Assembly: GCF_900465355.1 (NCBI RefSeq)
Contig: NZ_LS483254.1
Location: 1 to 64,000 of the forward strand
Source of the DNA: Candidatus Bipolaricaulis anaerobius
GTDB lineage: Bacteria > Bipolaricaulota > Bipolaricaulia > Bipolaricaulales > Bipolaricaulaceae
Direction of reading: 5' to 3'
DNA length: 64,000 nucleotides
Part shown: piece after piece, positions 24,468-31,652 of the stretch
Position numbering within the stretch: position 1 is the first letter of the stretch
How the letters are laid out: every line of letters begins with the position of its first letter
Program-made: the position numbers and the translations under genes
The notes under the pieces: model-generated
Database searches by the model: none
Seen by the model: only the letters and a program-made list of their open reading frames with translations
What the model was told of the DNA's origin: nothing

Positions 24468-26354
24468 ATGACGACACGGATGAGGAAACACAGCACGCGA
24501 ACGCCCATCACGATCGGCCTCCTGGCCGCGGGGATGATCCTCGGCGGGTGCGCCCTGCTCGGGCTCGTCGCCCCCGGCGTCCCGACCGGGGTGGATGCGT
24601 CGGACGGGAGCTCCCTGGACCGGATCGCGATCGTGTGGGAGAGCGTGAGCGGGGCGCTGCGCTACGAGGTGTGGCGGGCACCAAGCGAGGATGGGTCCTA
24701 CGAGAAGATCGGCGAGACCCCCGGGACGACCTACTCCGACGACACGGTCACCCCGAACACCACGTACTGGTACCGCGTCAAGGCCTGCAACCGCAGCGGC
24801 TGTAGCGACCTCTCGACGGCCGACTCCGGCTACGCGGCGGGCGAGGGGATCTCCCAGGTCCCCACCGGGGTCTCGGCCACGGACGGGACGTACACGGACC
24901 GGGTGCGGGTGACGTGGAACCCGAGCCCGGGCGCAACGTCGTATGAGGTGTGGCGGGACGTGGCCCGGGGCGGGCCGTACAACCTGCGCGGCACGGTGAG
25001 CGGGACGACCTACGACGATCGCGATGCCTCGCCGGGCGTGGTGTACTGGTACAAGGTGAAGGCGTGCAACGCCTCCGGCTGCAGCGCGTTCTCAGCCCCG
25101 GACTTGGGGTTCACGTTCGCGAGCGCTCCCGATCCGGTGACGAACGTTTTGGCCACGGACGGGACGTACACGGACCGGGTGCGGGTCACCTGGACGGCCG
25201 TGACGGGGGCGGCGAACTACGAGGTCCACCGCGCCGAGAGCGAGGATGGGACCTACACCCGGCGCGCCACCGTCACCGGAGCTTCCTACGACGACACAGG
25301 CGTGACCCAAGGGACGACCTATTGGTACAAGGTGAAGGCGTGCAACAGCGCGGGCTGTAGCGCGTTCTCGGTTCCGGACTTCGGCCACGCCTCGACCGGG
25401 GGCGGCGGAGGGGGCGGCGGTGGCAGCGGCGGGACGGGCGACCTCCCCGGCCAGCCCCAGAACGTAACGGCCTCGGATGGGGCGTTCGCCGACAAGATCC
25501 GCGTCACCTGGTCGAGCGTCTCCGGAGCCACGAGCTATCGTATCTATCGGTCAGATGACTCCACGTTCGACATCACCACTGACCGGATCGCGGAGACCAC
25601 CTCCACCTCCTTCGACGACGTCCATCACGCCACGAACAACCCACTGGGTCTGTGCGCGGATTACTGGTACGCGGTGAGCGCAATGAACGCGACAGGCGAG
25701 GGCCCACTTTCCGTGCCTGACACCGGGTACCGCGGCACCCGCGTGACGGGCGTGCCCACGGTCTCCGCCACCGATGGCCTTCATGCTACGAAGATCGTGC
25801 TCACCTGGAATGAGATCAGTGGGGCGACAGAGTACGAGGTGTGGCGGGCCGAGTCGTTCGGGGGGTCCTACACACAGATCGCTACCAAAGAGGAGGCCGC
25901 AGACGCCGACCCGAACACCACGGTCACGTTCGACGACAGCACAGTAGTAGAAGTGGCCAGCTATTGGGAGAAGACGTTCTACTACAAGGTGAAGGCATGT
26001 AGTGAAGCGACAGCGTGCGGGTGCGGCGGGTCCTCCGCCCCGGAGTCAGGCTACGTCCGGCGCACGCCGGATGCCCCAACGAACGTGAACGCCACGGACG
26101 GCACCGATACCAGCAAGGTGGTCATCACGTGGGCCGCAGCGGAACGAGCCACCAGGTACGAGGTGTACCGGTCCACGAGCCAAACCGGGACGTACACGAA
26201 GATCACGGATGCCGACGAAGACTTCATAAACACTTCCTGCACCGACACCACGGCGCAAGCAGGGACCAAGTATTGGTACAAGGTCTCGGCGTGCAACGGC
26301 TACGGGTGCGGCCCGATGTCCGACTCCGACGAAGGCTCTCGTAGCACGTCGTAA
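24468..26354 (+). CDS. Lipoprotein with six fibronectin type III repeats
   Basis: 628 residues. Start ATG 24468 is chosen for its GGGGAGGG site. The signal peptide ends in the lipobox MILGGC. Six Fn3 modules follow, each opening with a variant of PTGVSATDGTYTDRVRVTW and carrying YEVWRA...YWYKVKACN. Five have a Cys pair in KACNxSGCS, so each module may hold a local disulfide. A 9-Gly linker (GGGGGGGGGSGGTG) separates repeats 3 and 4. Repeats 2 and 3 share a long identical DNA stretch, indicating recent internal duplication. It is probably a cell-surface adhesin or polysaccharide-binding lipoprotein. Confidence 0.88.
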   Translation: MTTRMRKHSTRTPITIGLLAAGMILGGCALLGLVAPGVPTGVDASDGSSLDRIAIVWESVSGALRYEVWRAPSEDGSYEKIGETPGTTYSDDTVTPNTTYWYRVKACNRSGCSDLSTADSGYAAGEGISQVPTGVSATDGTYTDRVRVTWNPSPGATSYEVWRDVARGGPYNLRGTVSGTTYDDRDASPGVVYWYKVKACNASGCSAFSAPDLGFTFASAPDPVTNVLATDGTYTDRVRVTWTAVTGAANYEVHRAESEDGTYTRRATVTGASYDDTGVTQGTTYWYKVKACNSAGCSAFSVPDFGHASTGGGGGGGGGSGGTGDLPGQPQNVTASDGAFADKIRVTWSSVSGATSYRIYRSDDSTFDITTDRIAETTSTSFDDVHHATNNPLGLCADYWYAVSAMNATGEGPLSVPDTGYRGTRVTGVPTVSATDGLHATKIVLTWNEISGATEYEVWRAESFGGSYTQIATKEEAADADPNTTVTFDDSTVVEVASYWEKTFYYKVKACSEATACGCGGSSAPESGYVRRTPDAPTNVNATDGTDTSKVVITWAAAERATRYEVYRSTSQTGTYTKITDADEDFINTSCTDTTAQAGTKYWYKVSACNGYGCGPMSDSDEGSRSTS

Positions 26355-26378
26355 GAAGAACGTGGCACACGGGTTTCA

Positions 26379-26408
26379 GGGGCGGGCTGCGGCCCGCCCC
26401 GTTTTTTT
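26379..26408 (+). terminator. Rho-independent terminator after Fn3 lipoprotein
   Basis: GGGGCGGGC, loop TGCG, GCCCGCCCC, then G and seven T. It is the only textbook intrinsic terminator with a full U-tract that I see in the window. Confidence 0.9.
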
Positions 26409-26412
26409 AAAT

Positions 26413-26750
26413 CCCTCTCCCCCCTGCGGGGGGCGAGGGATTGAAGCCCCTCGCCTCTCCCCCCGAGTCCTTTTCCCCCTCCCTTGAGGGAGGGGCGCGG
26501 GGAGGGTGGCTCCCCCTCACCCTACCTCTCCTCCCTCACCCGACCCTCTCCCCCCTGCGGGGGGCGAGGGATTGAGGCCCCCCTCACCCAGACCCTCTCC
26601 CCCCTGCGGGGGCGAGGGAAAGAAGGCGCCCCCTCACCCTACCTCTCCCCCAGCGGGGGAGAGGGATGAACCCTCCACCTCGCCTCTCCCCCCACCGGGG
26701 GGAGAGGAATGAAAGGTGAGGGGGGGAGAAGGCAGGGTGAGGGGAGCACG
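26413..26750. repeat. Repeat cluster G
   Basis: CCTCTCCCCCC-TGC-GGGGGGCGAGG and related units, in part in the opposite orientation to clusters A-F (CCCTTGAGGGAGGGG in place of CCCCTCCCTCAAGGG). It ends six bases before the patatin stop codon. Confidence 0.88.
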
Positions 26751-26755
26751 ACGGT

Positions 26756-27601
26756 TCACCACAGGCGGGAGATCGCGGCGCGGGCCGACTCGCGACCCGC
26801 CTCCACCGCCTCGTCGAGGCGCTCGAACTCGAGAAGCCCGATCTCGTCCACGTCGGGATGGATCACCGCCAGGCGCGGGCCGAGCCGGCCCCGGGCGAGG
26901 TCGAGCTTGACCCGCCCGAGTTCGTGGGCCGTGATCTCCTGGGCCCGCAGGGCGAGCCCGACCAGGGTCTTCGGCACCGGCCCGAGGGAGGCGCTCACGT
27001 TCACGGCGAGCACGCTCCGCGCGCCCAGTTCCTCGACGGCGTCCACGGGGAGGTTGTTCACCAGCCCCCCGTCCACGAGGTACCGTTTCCGCCACTGCAC
27101 GGGCCCGAACAGCCCCGGCAACGCCGCGCTCGCGGCAACCCCGTGGTGCACCGCGCCCTCGTTCACCCGCACCTCCTCCCCGGTCGCGAGGTCGGCGGCC
27201 ACGGCCACGAACGGGATCTCGAGGTCCTCGAACCACATCTCCTTCGTGAAGAGCTTCAGGAACTCCCGGAGCCGGGAGAGGCGCGGGGAACCCTCCTCCC
27301 ACCATGGCCGGTTGCGGAGCCGCCCCCACAGGGACTCGGCGAGGGCTTGCCCGACGACGCGGTCGTAGCTCTCCGGCACGCCGAACACCTTCTTCAACTC
27401 GAGGTGCCCCAGGACGCGCACGAGCTGGGGGAGGTCTTGCCCTACGGCGTAGGCCGCGCCGACGATGGCGCCCATGCTCGTCCAGGCCACGAACTCGGGA
27501 CGGATCCCGGCCTCGAGGAGCTCGATGAGCACGCCGAAATGGGCGAACCCCCGCGCCCCCCCGCCGCCCAGCGCCACGCCCAGAGGCACCCCGCGCTTCA
27601 T
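26756..27601 (-). CDS. Patatin-like phospholipase
   Basis: 281 residues, cytosolic or membrane-associated serine acyl hydrolase with a Ser-Asp dyad. The oxyanion loop is LGGGGARGFAHFGVL (about residues 11-25). The nucleophile elbow reads AWTSMGAIVGA with Ser42; the Gly normally two residues before the Ser (GxSxG) is Trp here. The catalytic Asp is in LVDGGLVNNLPVD (Asp177). Otherwise it resembles RssA/YlbK-type proteins. TAGAAT lies 9 bases before the ATG. Activity is likely but the elbow change deserves a test. Confidence 0.9.
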   Translation of the reverse strand: MKRGVPLGVALGGGGARGFAHFGVLIELLEAGIRPEFVAWTSMGAIVGAAYAVGQDLPQLVRVLGHLELKKVFGVPESYDRVVGQALAESLWGRLRNRPWWEEGSPRLSRLREFLKLFTKEMWFEDLEIPFVAVAADLATGEEVRVNEGAVHHGVAASAALPGLFGPVQWRKRYLVDGGLVNNLPVDAVEELGARSVLAVNVSASLGPVPKTLVGLALRAQEITAHELGRVKLDLARGRLGPRLAVIHPDVDEIGLLEFERLDEAVEAGRESARAAISRLW

Positions 27602-27644
27602 GATGGCCCGATTCTAGCCAGGACCGAGCGGATGTCGCCCCCCT

Positions 27645-27895
27645 TCACCCGTGATCCCTCTCCCCCCTCACCTTTTGTTCCTCTCCCCCCTGCGGGGGGA
27701 GAGGCGAGGTGAGGGGGAGCCACCCTCCCCTTCCCCTCCCTCAAGGGAGGGGGGGAACGAGAGGCTCCTTCAAGGGAGGGAGAGAAAGACTTGGGAGGAG
27801 AGTTCTTCTTTTCCTCTCCCCCCTCACCTTTTGTTCCTCTCCCCCCTGCGGGGGGAGAGGCGAGGTGAGGGGGGGAGAGGGCAGGGGGGAATAGG
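27645..27895. repeat. Repeat cluster H
   Basis: Two CCCCTCACCTTTTGTTCC-CTCTCCCCCC-TGC-GGGGGGAGAGG units around a CCTCCCTCAAGGGAGGG unit. It lies upstream of the patatin gene and downstream of the first micro-peptide gene. Confidence 0.88.
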
Positions 27896-27897
27896 AA

Positions 27898-27919
27898 GGG
27901 GGCGGTTGCGACCGCCCCC
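27898..27919 (-). terminator. Terminator-like hairpin after micro-peptide gene 1
   Basis: GGGGGCGGT, loop, ACCGCCCCC: a nine-pair stem followed on the minus strand by TTCCTATT. It would end a transcript of about 180 bases from the promoter at 28089-28117. Confidence 0.6.
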
Positions 27920-27990
27920 TCTTCTTCACTTGGCCTCACCCGGACCTACCACCCGGGTGCCCACCTTCTGCTATACGGCATGCCCCAAGG

Positions 27991-28038
27991 TTACTTGGGC
28001 TTACCCGGCTGCGGCTTCGGCTTATCCTTCTTGTCCAT
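27991..28038 (-). CDS. Micro-peptide gene 1 (15 residues, Lys/Pro-rich)
   Basis: Encodes MDKKDKPKPQPGKPK. The ATG is preceded by CGAGGAGGTG, a perfect Shine-Dalgarno, and by a full promoter and leader that match those of a second unit at 28311-28355. The two peptides share MDKK, KPKP and GKPK while intervening DNA differs by substitutions and a 3-base indel that keeps the frame, which argues for coding selection. It is too short for standard gene calling. Function unknown: a basic peptide that could bind nucleic acid, membrane or ribosome, or a leader peptide. Confidence 0.65.
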   Translation of the reverse strand: MDKKDKPKPQPGKPK

Positions 28039-28062
28039 GGCCAGCACGGCACCTCCTCGTTG

Positions 28063-28140
28063 CTGCCCTACTGGGAGCAGCTGGGCGTACACTAGATCCA
28101 TTCTGATGGGAAGTCAATAGCCCGCGACGGGACATTCGTT
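28063..28140 (-). promoter_or_regulatory. Control region of micro-peptide gene 1
   Basis: On the minus strand from upstream: the element GGGACATTCGTT as read on the plus strand (28129-28140), 11 bases, TTGACT (28117-28112), 17 bp, TAGTGT (28094-28089), 8 bases, then a 6-pair hairpin CTGCTC-CCAGTA-GGGCAG (28080-28063) at the very 5' end of the transcript, followed by AACGAGGAGGTG. Confidence 0.65.
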
Positions 28141-28221
28141 ACATTCGCTGCCGGTCGCGCAGCCGGCGTCCGGGGACACACGGCTCATTAGGATCGCAAC
28201 ATTCCATCAGACAAAGGACGA

Positions 28222-28239
28222 GGGCAGGTTCCCCTGCCC
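28222..28239 (-). terminator. Terminator-like hairpin after micro-peptide gene 2
   Basis: GGGCAGG, loop, CCTGCCC, a seven-pair stem followed on the minus strand by TCGTCCTTTG. It would close a transcript of about 175 bases from the promoter at 28405-28433. Confidence 0.5.
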
Positions 28240-28310
28240 CCGCCATTTGCCTACGTGCTGCAGCGGTACATGCATTCTGGGAGTTCGCCCCCCAGAACGC
28301 ACAGCCCAAA

Positions 28311-28355
28311 CTACTTCTTCGGCTTGCCCGGCTTCGGCTTGGCCTTCTTGTCCAT
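28311..28355 (-). CDS. Micro-peptide gene 2 (14 residues, Lys/Pro-rich)
   Basis: Encodes MDKKAKPKPGKPKK with CGAGGAGGTG before the ATG. Paralog of micro-peptide gene 1 about 320 bases away on the same strand. A hairpin TTCTGGG...CCCAGAA follows 15 bases after the stop. Its promoter region is shared back to back with the TauE exporter gene. As with copy 1, conservation of promoter geometry, leader hairpin, ribosome site and peptide is the evidence; nothing is known of function. Confidence 0.65.
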   Translation of the reverse strand: MDKKAKPKPGKPKK

Positions 28356-28378
28356 GAGCAGCACGCACCTCCTCGTTA

Positions 28379-28458
28379 CTGCCCCGGTAGGAGCAGTTGA
28401 GCGGAGCATAGGACTGCTCGCGAAAAAAGTCAAACCCACGTTTTGGGACATTTGTCCC
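28379..28458 (-). promoter_or_regulatory. Control region of micro-peptide gene 2, with palindromic operator
   Basis: Plus-strand view: perfect palindrome TGGGACATTTGTCCCA (28444-28459), 11 bases, then on the minus strand TTGACT (28433-28428), 17 bp, TATGCT (28410-28405), 8 bases, and hairpin CTGCTC-CTACCG-GGGCAG (28396-28379). The distances equal those of copy 1. The palindrome also lies about 35-50 bases upstream of the -10 of the divergent tauE gene. Confidence 0.7.
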
Positions 28459-28492
28459 ATGCGCCGCCCGGGGCCCCTGTGGCGCCAAACGC

Positions 28493-28501
28493 TGTTACAA
28501 T
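28493..28501 (+). promoter_or_regulatory. Extended -10 promoter of TauE gene, leaderless
   Basis: TGTTACAAT: TGn followed by TACAAT (28496-28501). Seven bases separate it from the ATG at 28509. No -35 hexamer; the extended -10 may compensate, or an activator at the palindrome 28444-28459 may be needed. Confidence 0.55.
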
Positions 28502-28508
28502 CCCCATT

Positions 28509-29264
28509 ATGACGTACATCCTTCTTGCCCTGGCCGGGGTTGGCGTGGGCGCGATCGGGTCGATGCTCGGCATCGGAGGGGGGATGTTCATGGTCCCGCT
28601 CCTCCTCCTCACGGGCCTCGCTCCCACGTCGCAAGTGGCGGTCGGCACGAGCAGCGCCGCCGTGGTGGCGAACGGCGTGTCGAGCACGGTGGCCTACCTC
28701 CGGCGGGGGGCGACGAACTGGCGGGTGGGGCTCCCCGTGATCCCGGGTGCGATAGCGGGAGCGTGGCTTGGGCAGTGGATCTCCGGCCGCGTGGACTCGG
28801 GGACGCTCGCCCTCGGGTTCGGGATCTTCCTCCTCTACCCGGCGGTGATCCTCCTCTTGGGCAAACAGCCCAAAGACCTCTTTCGCGGTCGCGGACGGAG
28901 CGGGATCAGCCTCGTCGCTGGGCTGGGGATCGGGCTCGTGGCCGGCACCGCCGGCGGGCTGTTCGGGATCGGGGGCGGGGTGATCTTGGTCCCCGCCCTG
29001 ACCCTGCTCGGGCTCGACATCGTCCCCGCGGCCGCGACGAGCCTGTTCGTGATGATCCCGTCATCGGGGGTCGCGACCGTGGGCCATGCCCTCGCCGGAC
29101 GCACCCGGTGGGACCTCGCCCTCCCCCTGGCGGCCGGGGTGATCCTCGGCTCACAACTGGGGCCGATGATCGCCACCCGGCTCCCCGCCCGCTGGCTGCG
29201 GCGCCTGTTCGCGCTCGTGCTCACCTATAGCGCTATCCAAATGATCCTGAGCGGGCTCTCGTAA
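28509..29264 (+). CDS. TauE/SafE family sulfite/organosulfonate exporter
   Basis: 251 residues with about eight membrane helices. The duplicated family motif appears twice: GVGVGAIGSMLGIGGGMFMVPLLLLTGL near the start and GLVAGTAGGLFGIGGGVILVPALTLLGLD in the second half. Members export small sulfur-containing or other anions. The ATG at 28509 is chosen because it lies 7 bases after the -10; the frame remains open further upstream but without support. Substrate unknown. Confidence 0.92.
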   Translation: MTYILLALAGVGVGAIGSMLGIGGGMFMVPLLLLTGLAPTSQVAVGTSSAAVVANGVSSTVAYLRRGATNWRVGLPVIPGAIAGAWLGQWISGRVDSGTLALGFGIFLLYPAVILLLGKQPKDLFRGRGRSGISLVAGLGIGLVAGTAGGLFGIGGGVILVPALTLLGLDIVPAAATSLFVMIPSSGVATVGHALAGRTRWDLALPLAAGVILGSQLGPMIATRLPARWLRRLFALVLTYSAIQMILSGLS

Positions 29265-29277
29265 CGGCGCCGCAGGC

Positions 29278-29625
29278 TCACGCCACGTGCAGGGCGTCGA
29301 GGATGATCCGCACCACGAGGAGGACCCACCCGACGATGACGACGATCCAGATCACCTTGCGTGCAGCCTCGATGATCCCGAACAGGAGCAGGATCACCGT
29401 GATCAGGCCCAGGTAGCCCAGGGGCTGCGCGAGGTCGGAGCTCACCTCCCGGCCCTCGGGGAGGACCAGGTTCACGAGCTCGACGAGCCCCTTGCCGAGC
29501 AGGTCCGCCGCGGACTGGATGAACGTGAGGAGTTGGTCCCCCACGGTCTTCGTCGTCTCCTGGTCCTGGGCGAGCCCTGCCACGCCCACCGTCAAGAGTA
29601 ACCCTAGGACAAGCCAACGCGTCAT
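29278..29625 (-). CDS. Small exported/membrane protein, unknown
   Basis: 115 residues with a signal peptide (MTRWLVLGLLLTVGVAGLAQ), a polar or amphipathic middle (DQETTKTVGDQLLTFIQSAADLLGKGLVELVNLVLPEG) and two close hydrophobic helices at about 70-90 and 92-110. GAGGAGG lies six bases before the ATG. Promoter TTGTCT-18-TACCCT upstream. No family recognised. Confidence 0.65.
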   Translation of the reverse strand: MTRWLVLGLLLTVGVAGLAQDQETTKTVGDQLLTFIQSAADLLGKGLVELVNLVLPEGREVSSDLAQPLGYLGLITVILLLFGIIEAARKVIWIVVIVGWVLLVVRIILDALHVA

Positions 29626-29657
29626 GTGTTCCTCCTCTAGCTTCGCCAGTGACCCCG

Positions 29658-29687
29658 AGGGTACAGCGGAGGCGTGGGCGAAGACAA
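29658..29687 (-). promoter_or_regulatory. Promoter of small membrane protein gene
   Basis: TTGTCT (29687-29682), 18 bp, TACCCT (29663-29658), followed by a leader of about 30 bases and GAGGAGG. Confidence 0.5.
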
Positions 29688-29709
29688 CAGCCCCCCACGG
29701 GAAGAAAGG

Positions 29710-29733
29710 AACCCAGGGGATGGCCCCTGGGTT
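29710..29733 (-). terminator. Terminator after coiled-coil protein gene
   Basis: AACCCAGGGG, loop of four, CCCCTGGGTT: a perfect ten-pair stem, followed on the minus strand by CCTTTCTT. Confidence 0.75.
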
Positions 29734-29760
29734 AGATCGGAGACAGGTTGGGAACTGAGG

Positions 29761-29916
29761 TCACTCCTCCTCGGCCTCGTCGAGCGTCTCCTCAACCTTA
29801 TCCAACAGGTCTTCCAGGCGCTCCAGGGCCGATTCCAACTCCTCCTCGAGCTGGGAGAGCTCGGTGAGCATCGGCTTCAGCTTGTCCACGAGCTCTTTCT
29901 TCGTCACGTAGGCCAT
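29761..29916 (-). CDS. Small acidic coiled-coil protein
   Basis: 51 residues: MAYVTKKELVDKLKPMLTELSQLEEELESALERLEDLLDKVEETLDEAEEE. A basic N-terminus leads into one long acidic helix with heptad Leu spacing, probably a coiled-coil homodimer. ATG at 29916 is preferred over an upstream one because AAAGGAGGTG lies five bases before it. TACAAT lies at 29943-29938, and a ten-pair terminator follows the gene. No family recognised. Confidence 0.75.
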   Translation of the reverse strand: MAYVTKKELVDKLKPMLTELSQLEEELESALERLEDLLDKVEETLDEAEEE

Positions 29917-29974
29917 CGGCCACCTCCTTTGCCAGGGATTGTACACACCTGTAGGCCACCGTCATCAACCCCGG

Positions 29975-30330
29975 CGCCCCCCCTCACCTTTTATTCCTCT
30001 CCCCCCTGCGGGGGGAGAGGGTCGGGGTGAGGGGGCCTCAATTCCTCTCCCCCCACCGGGGGGAGAGGCAAAGGGCACCACTCCCTCTCCCCCTTGGGGG
30101 AGAGGTAGGGTGAGGGGGCCTCCTTCTTTCCCCTCTCCCCCAGAGGGGGAAAGTTTCCGTAGCGTCGGACCCTGTTGTCCGACGGCCTGGCAGGGTTCGG
30201 GAAACGGCCGGCGGGGACAAGCCCCCCTCACCTTGTATTCCTCTCCCCCCAGTGGGGGGAGAGGCAGGAGGCTCTCTCCTTTCCCCTCTCCCCCCATCGG
30301 GGGGAGAGGTAGGGTGAGGGGGAGAGGCAG
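29975..30330. repeat. Repeat cluster I
   Basis: Several CCTCTCCCCCC...GGGGGGAGAGG units with CCCCTCACC/GGTGAGGGGG ends. They are interrupted by a second hairpin family (30155-30186) and the 23-bp dispersed motif (30200-30222). It ends at the stop codon of the nucleoside phosphorylase gene. Confidence 0.88.
30155..30186. repeat. Hairpin element, copy 2 of the second family
   Basis: TTCCGTAG then stem CGTCGGAC (30163-30170), loop CCTGTT, GTCCGACG (30177-30184) and GCC. Compare 23490-23522: flanks kept, inner stem pairs changed on both sides. Confidence 0.6.
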
Positions 30331-30334
30331 GGGG

Positions 30335-31642
30335 TTACGGGGCGACGCGGCCCAAGATGAAGGGCCGGGGCGCCGGCCTCTCCACCCCGATCGTGTACGC
30401 GCCGGAGACGAGCTCCCTCGCCGCAGCCACGCGGTCGGGACGACCGACGTGGAGCCGGGCCACGGGCTCCCCTTCCTCGACCTCGTCCCCCACCTTGGCG
30501 AGGAGCTCAACCCCGGCCGCGGGATCCACCCGCTCCCCCTTCACCTCGCGCCCCGCTCCGAGGAGCCCGCACGCGACGCCGATCGGGCGGGCGCGGAGCT
30601 CGGTCACGTACCCTGACGCCGGCGCAGGGACCGCGACCACCTGGCCCGCGGTGGGGAGCCGACGCGGTTCCTCGATCGCCCGCACGTCGCCCCCCTGGGC
30701 GGCGACGAGCTTCCGGAACAGGGCCCACGCCTGCCCGGAGGAGATGAGCCCCGCCAGGCGCTCGCGGCCCACCGCGGGAGAGGCGACCTGCCCGGCGAGG
30801 ACGAGGAGCTCCGCCCCCAGGGCAACGGTCACCTCGCGCAGATCCGCCGGCCCCTCTCCCCGCAGGACCTCGATCGCCTGGACCACCTCGAGGGCGTTCC
30901 CAGCCCTCGTCCCCAGCGGCTCGTCCATCGCGGTGATGAGGGCGGAGAACTTCTTCCCGAGCTTATTCCCCACCCGGACGAGGGTCTCAGCGAGCTGGCG
31001 GGCAGCGGCCTCCTCACGCATGAACGCCCCGTCGCCGCACTTGACGTCGAGCACGATCGCGTCCGCCCCCCCGGCGAGCTTCTTGGAGAGGACGGAGGAG
31101 GCGATAAGGGGCAAGGACGGCACGGTGGCCGTGACATCCCGGAGCTCGTAGAGGAGCCGATCGGCGGGGACAAGATCGGCGGTGTGGTCGGCGATCACGG
31201 CCCCGATCGCTTGGGCCTGGGCGCGGATCTCGTCGAGGGAGAGCTCGGTGCGCAGGCCGGGGATCGCCTCGAACTTGTCGATCGTCCCCCCGGTGTGGCC
31301 GAGGGACCGGCCGGAGAGCTTGGCCACCACCAGCCCCGCCGCGGCGAGGAGGGGCACCAGAACGAGGGTCACCGTGTCCCCGACCCCGCCGGTGGAGTGC
31401 TTGTCCACCTTGATCCCAGGGATCCCGGAGAGGTCAATCCTCTCCCCGCTCTCGGCCATCGCCCGGGTGAGGGCGACGGTCTCGTCCTCGCTCATTCCCC
31501 GGAAGTACACGGCCATGAGGAACGCCGCCATCTGGTAGTCGGGGACCCGCCCCGCCACGTACTCCCCAATGAGCCAGCGGATCTCGGACGCGGAGAGCTC
31601 CCTCCCGTCGCGCTTCGCCTCGATCAGGTCCACGGCCCGCAT
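30335..31642 (-). CDS. Pyrimidine-nucleoside/thymidine phosphorylase
   Basis: 435 residues. It splits thymidine, deoxyuridine or uridine with phosphate to base and (deoxy)ribose-1-phosphate. Family signature SGRSLGHTGGTIDKFEAIPG is intact. The phosphate site is KVDKHSTGGVGDTVTL, the base-binding lobe is VADHTADLVPADRLLYELRDVTATV, and the C-terminal domain ends in the conserved GERVDPAAGVELLAKVGDEVEEGEPVARLHV. Length fits DeoA/Pdp. TAGGAT lies 7 bases before the ATG, so the mRNA may be leaderless. It fits with the nucleoside importer operon upstream on the same strand. Confidence 0.94.
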   Translation of the reverse strand: MRAVDLIEAKRDGRELSASEIRWLIGEYVAGRVPDYQMAAFLMAVYFRGMSEDETVALTRAMAESGERIDLSGIPGIKVDKHSTGGVGDTVTLVLVPLLAAAGLVVAKLSGRSLGHTGGTIDKFEAIPGLRTELSLDEIRAQAQAIGAVIADHTADLVPADRLLYELRDVTATVPSLPLIASSVLSKKLAGGADAIVLDVKCGDGAFMREEAAARQLAETLVRVGNKLGKKFSALITAMDEPLGTRAGNALEVVQAIEVLRGEGPADLREVTVALGAELLVLAGQVASPAVGRERLAGLISSGQAWALFRKLVAAQGGDVRAIEEPRRLPTAGQVVAVPAPASGYVTELRARPIGVACGLLGAGREVKGERVDPAAGVELLAKVGDEVEEGEPVARLHVGRPDRVAAARELVSGAYTIGVERPAPRPFILGRVAP

Positions 31643-31652
31643 TGCCCTGATC

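Noticed and set aside
25398-25430. Frameshift at the poly-Gly tract of the Fn3 lipoprotein
   Set aside because: The frame is intact through the tract and all six modules are complete.
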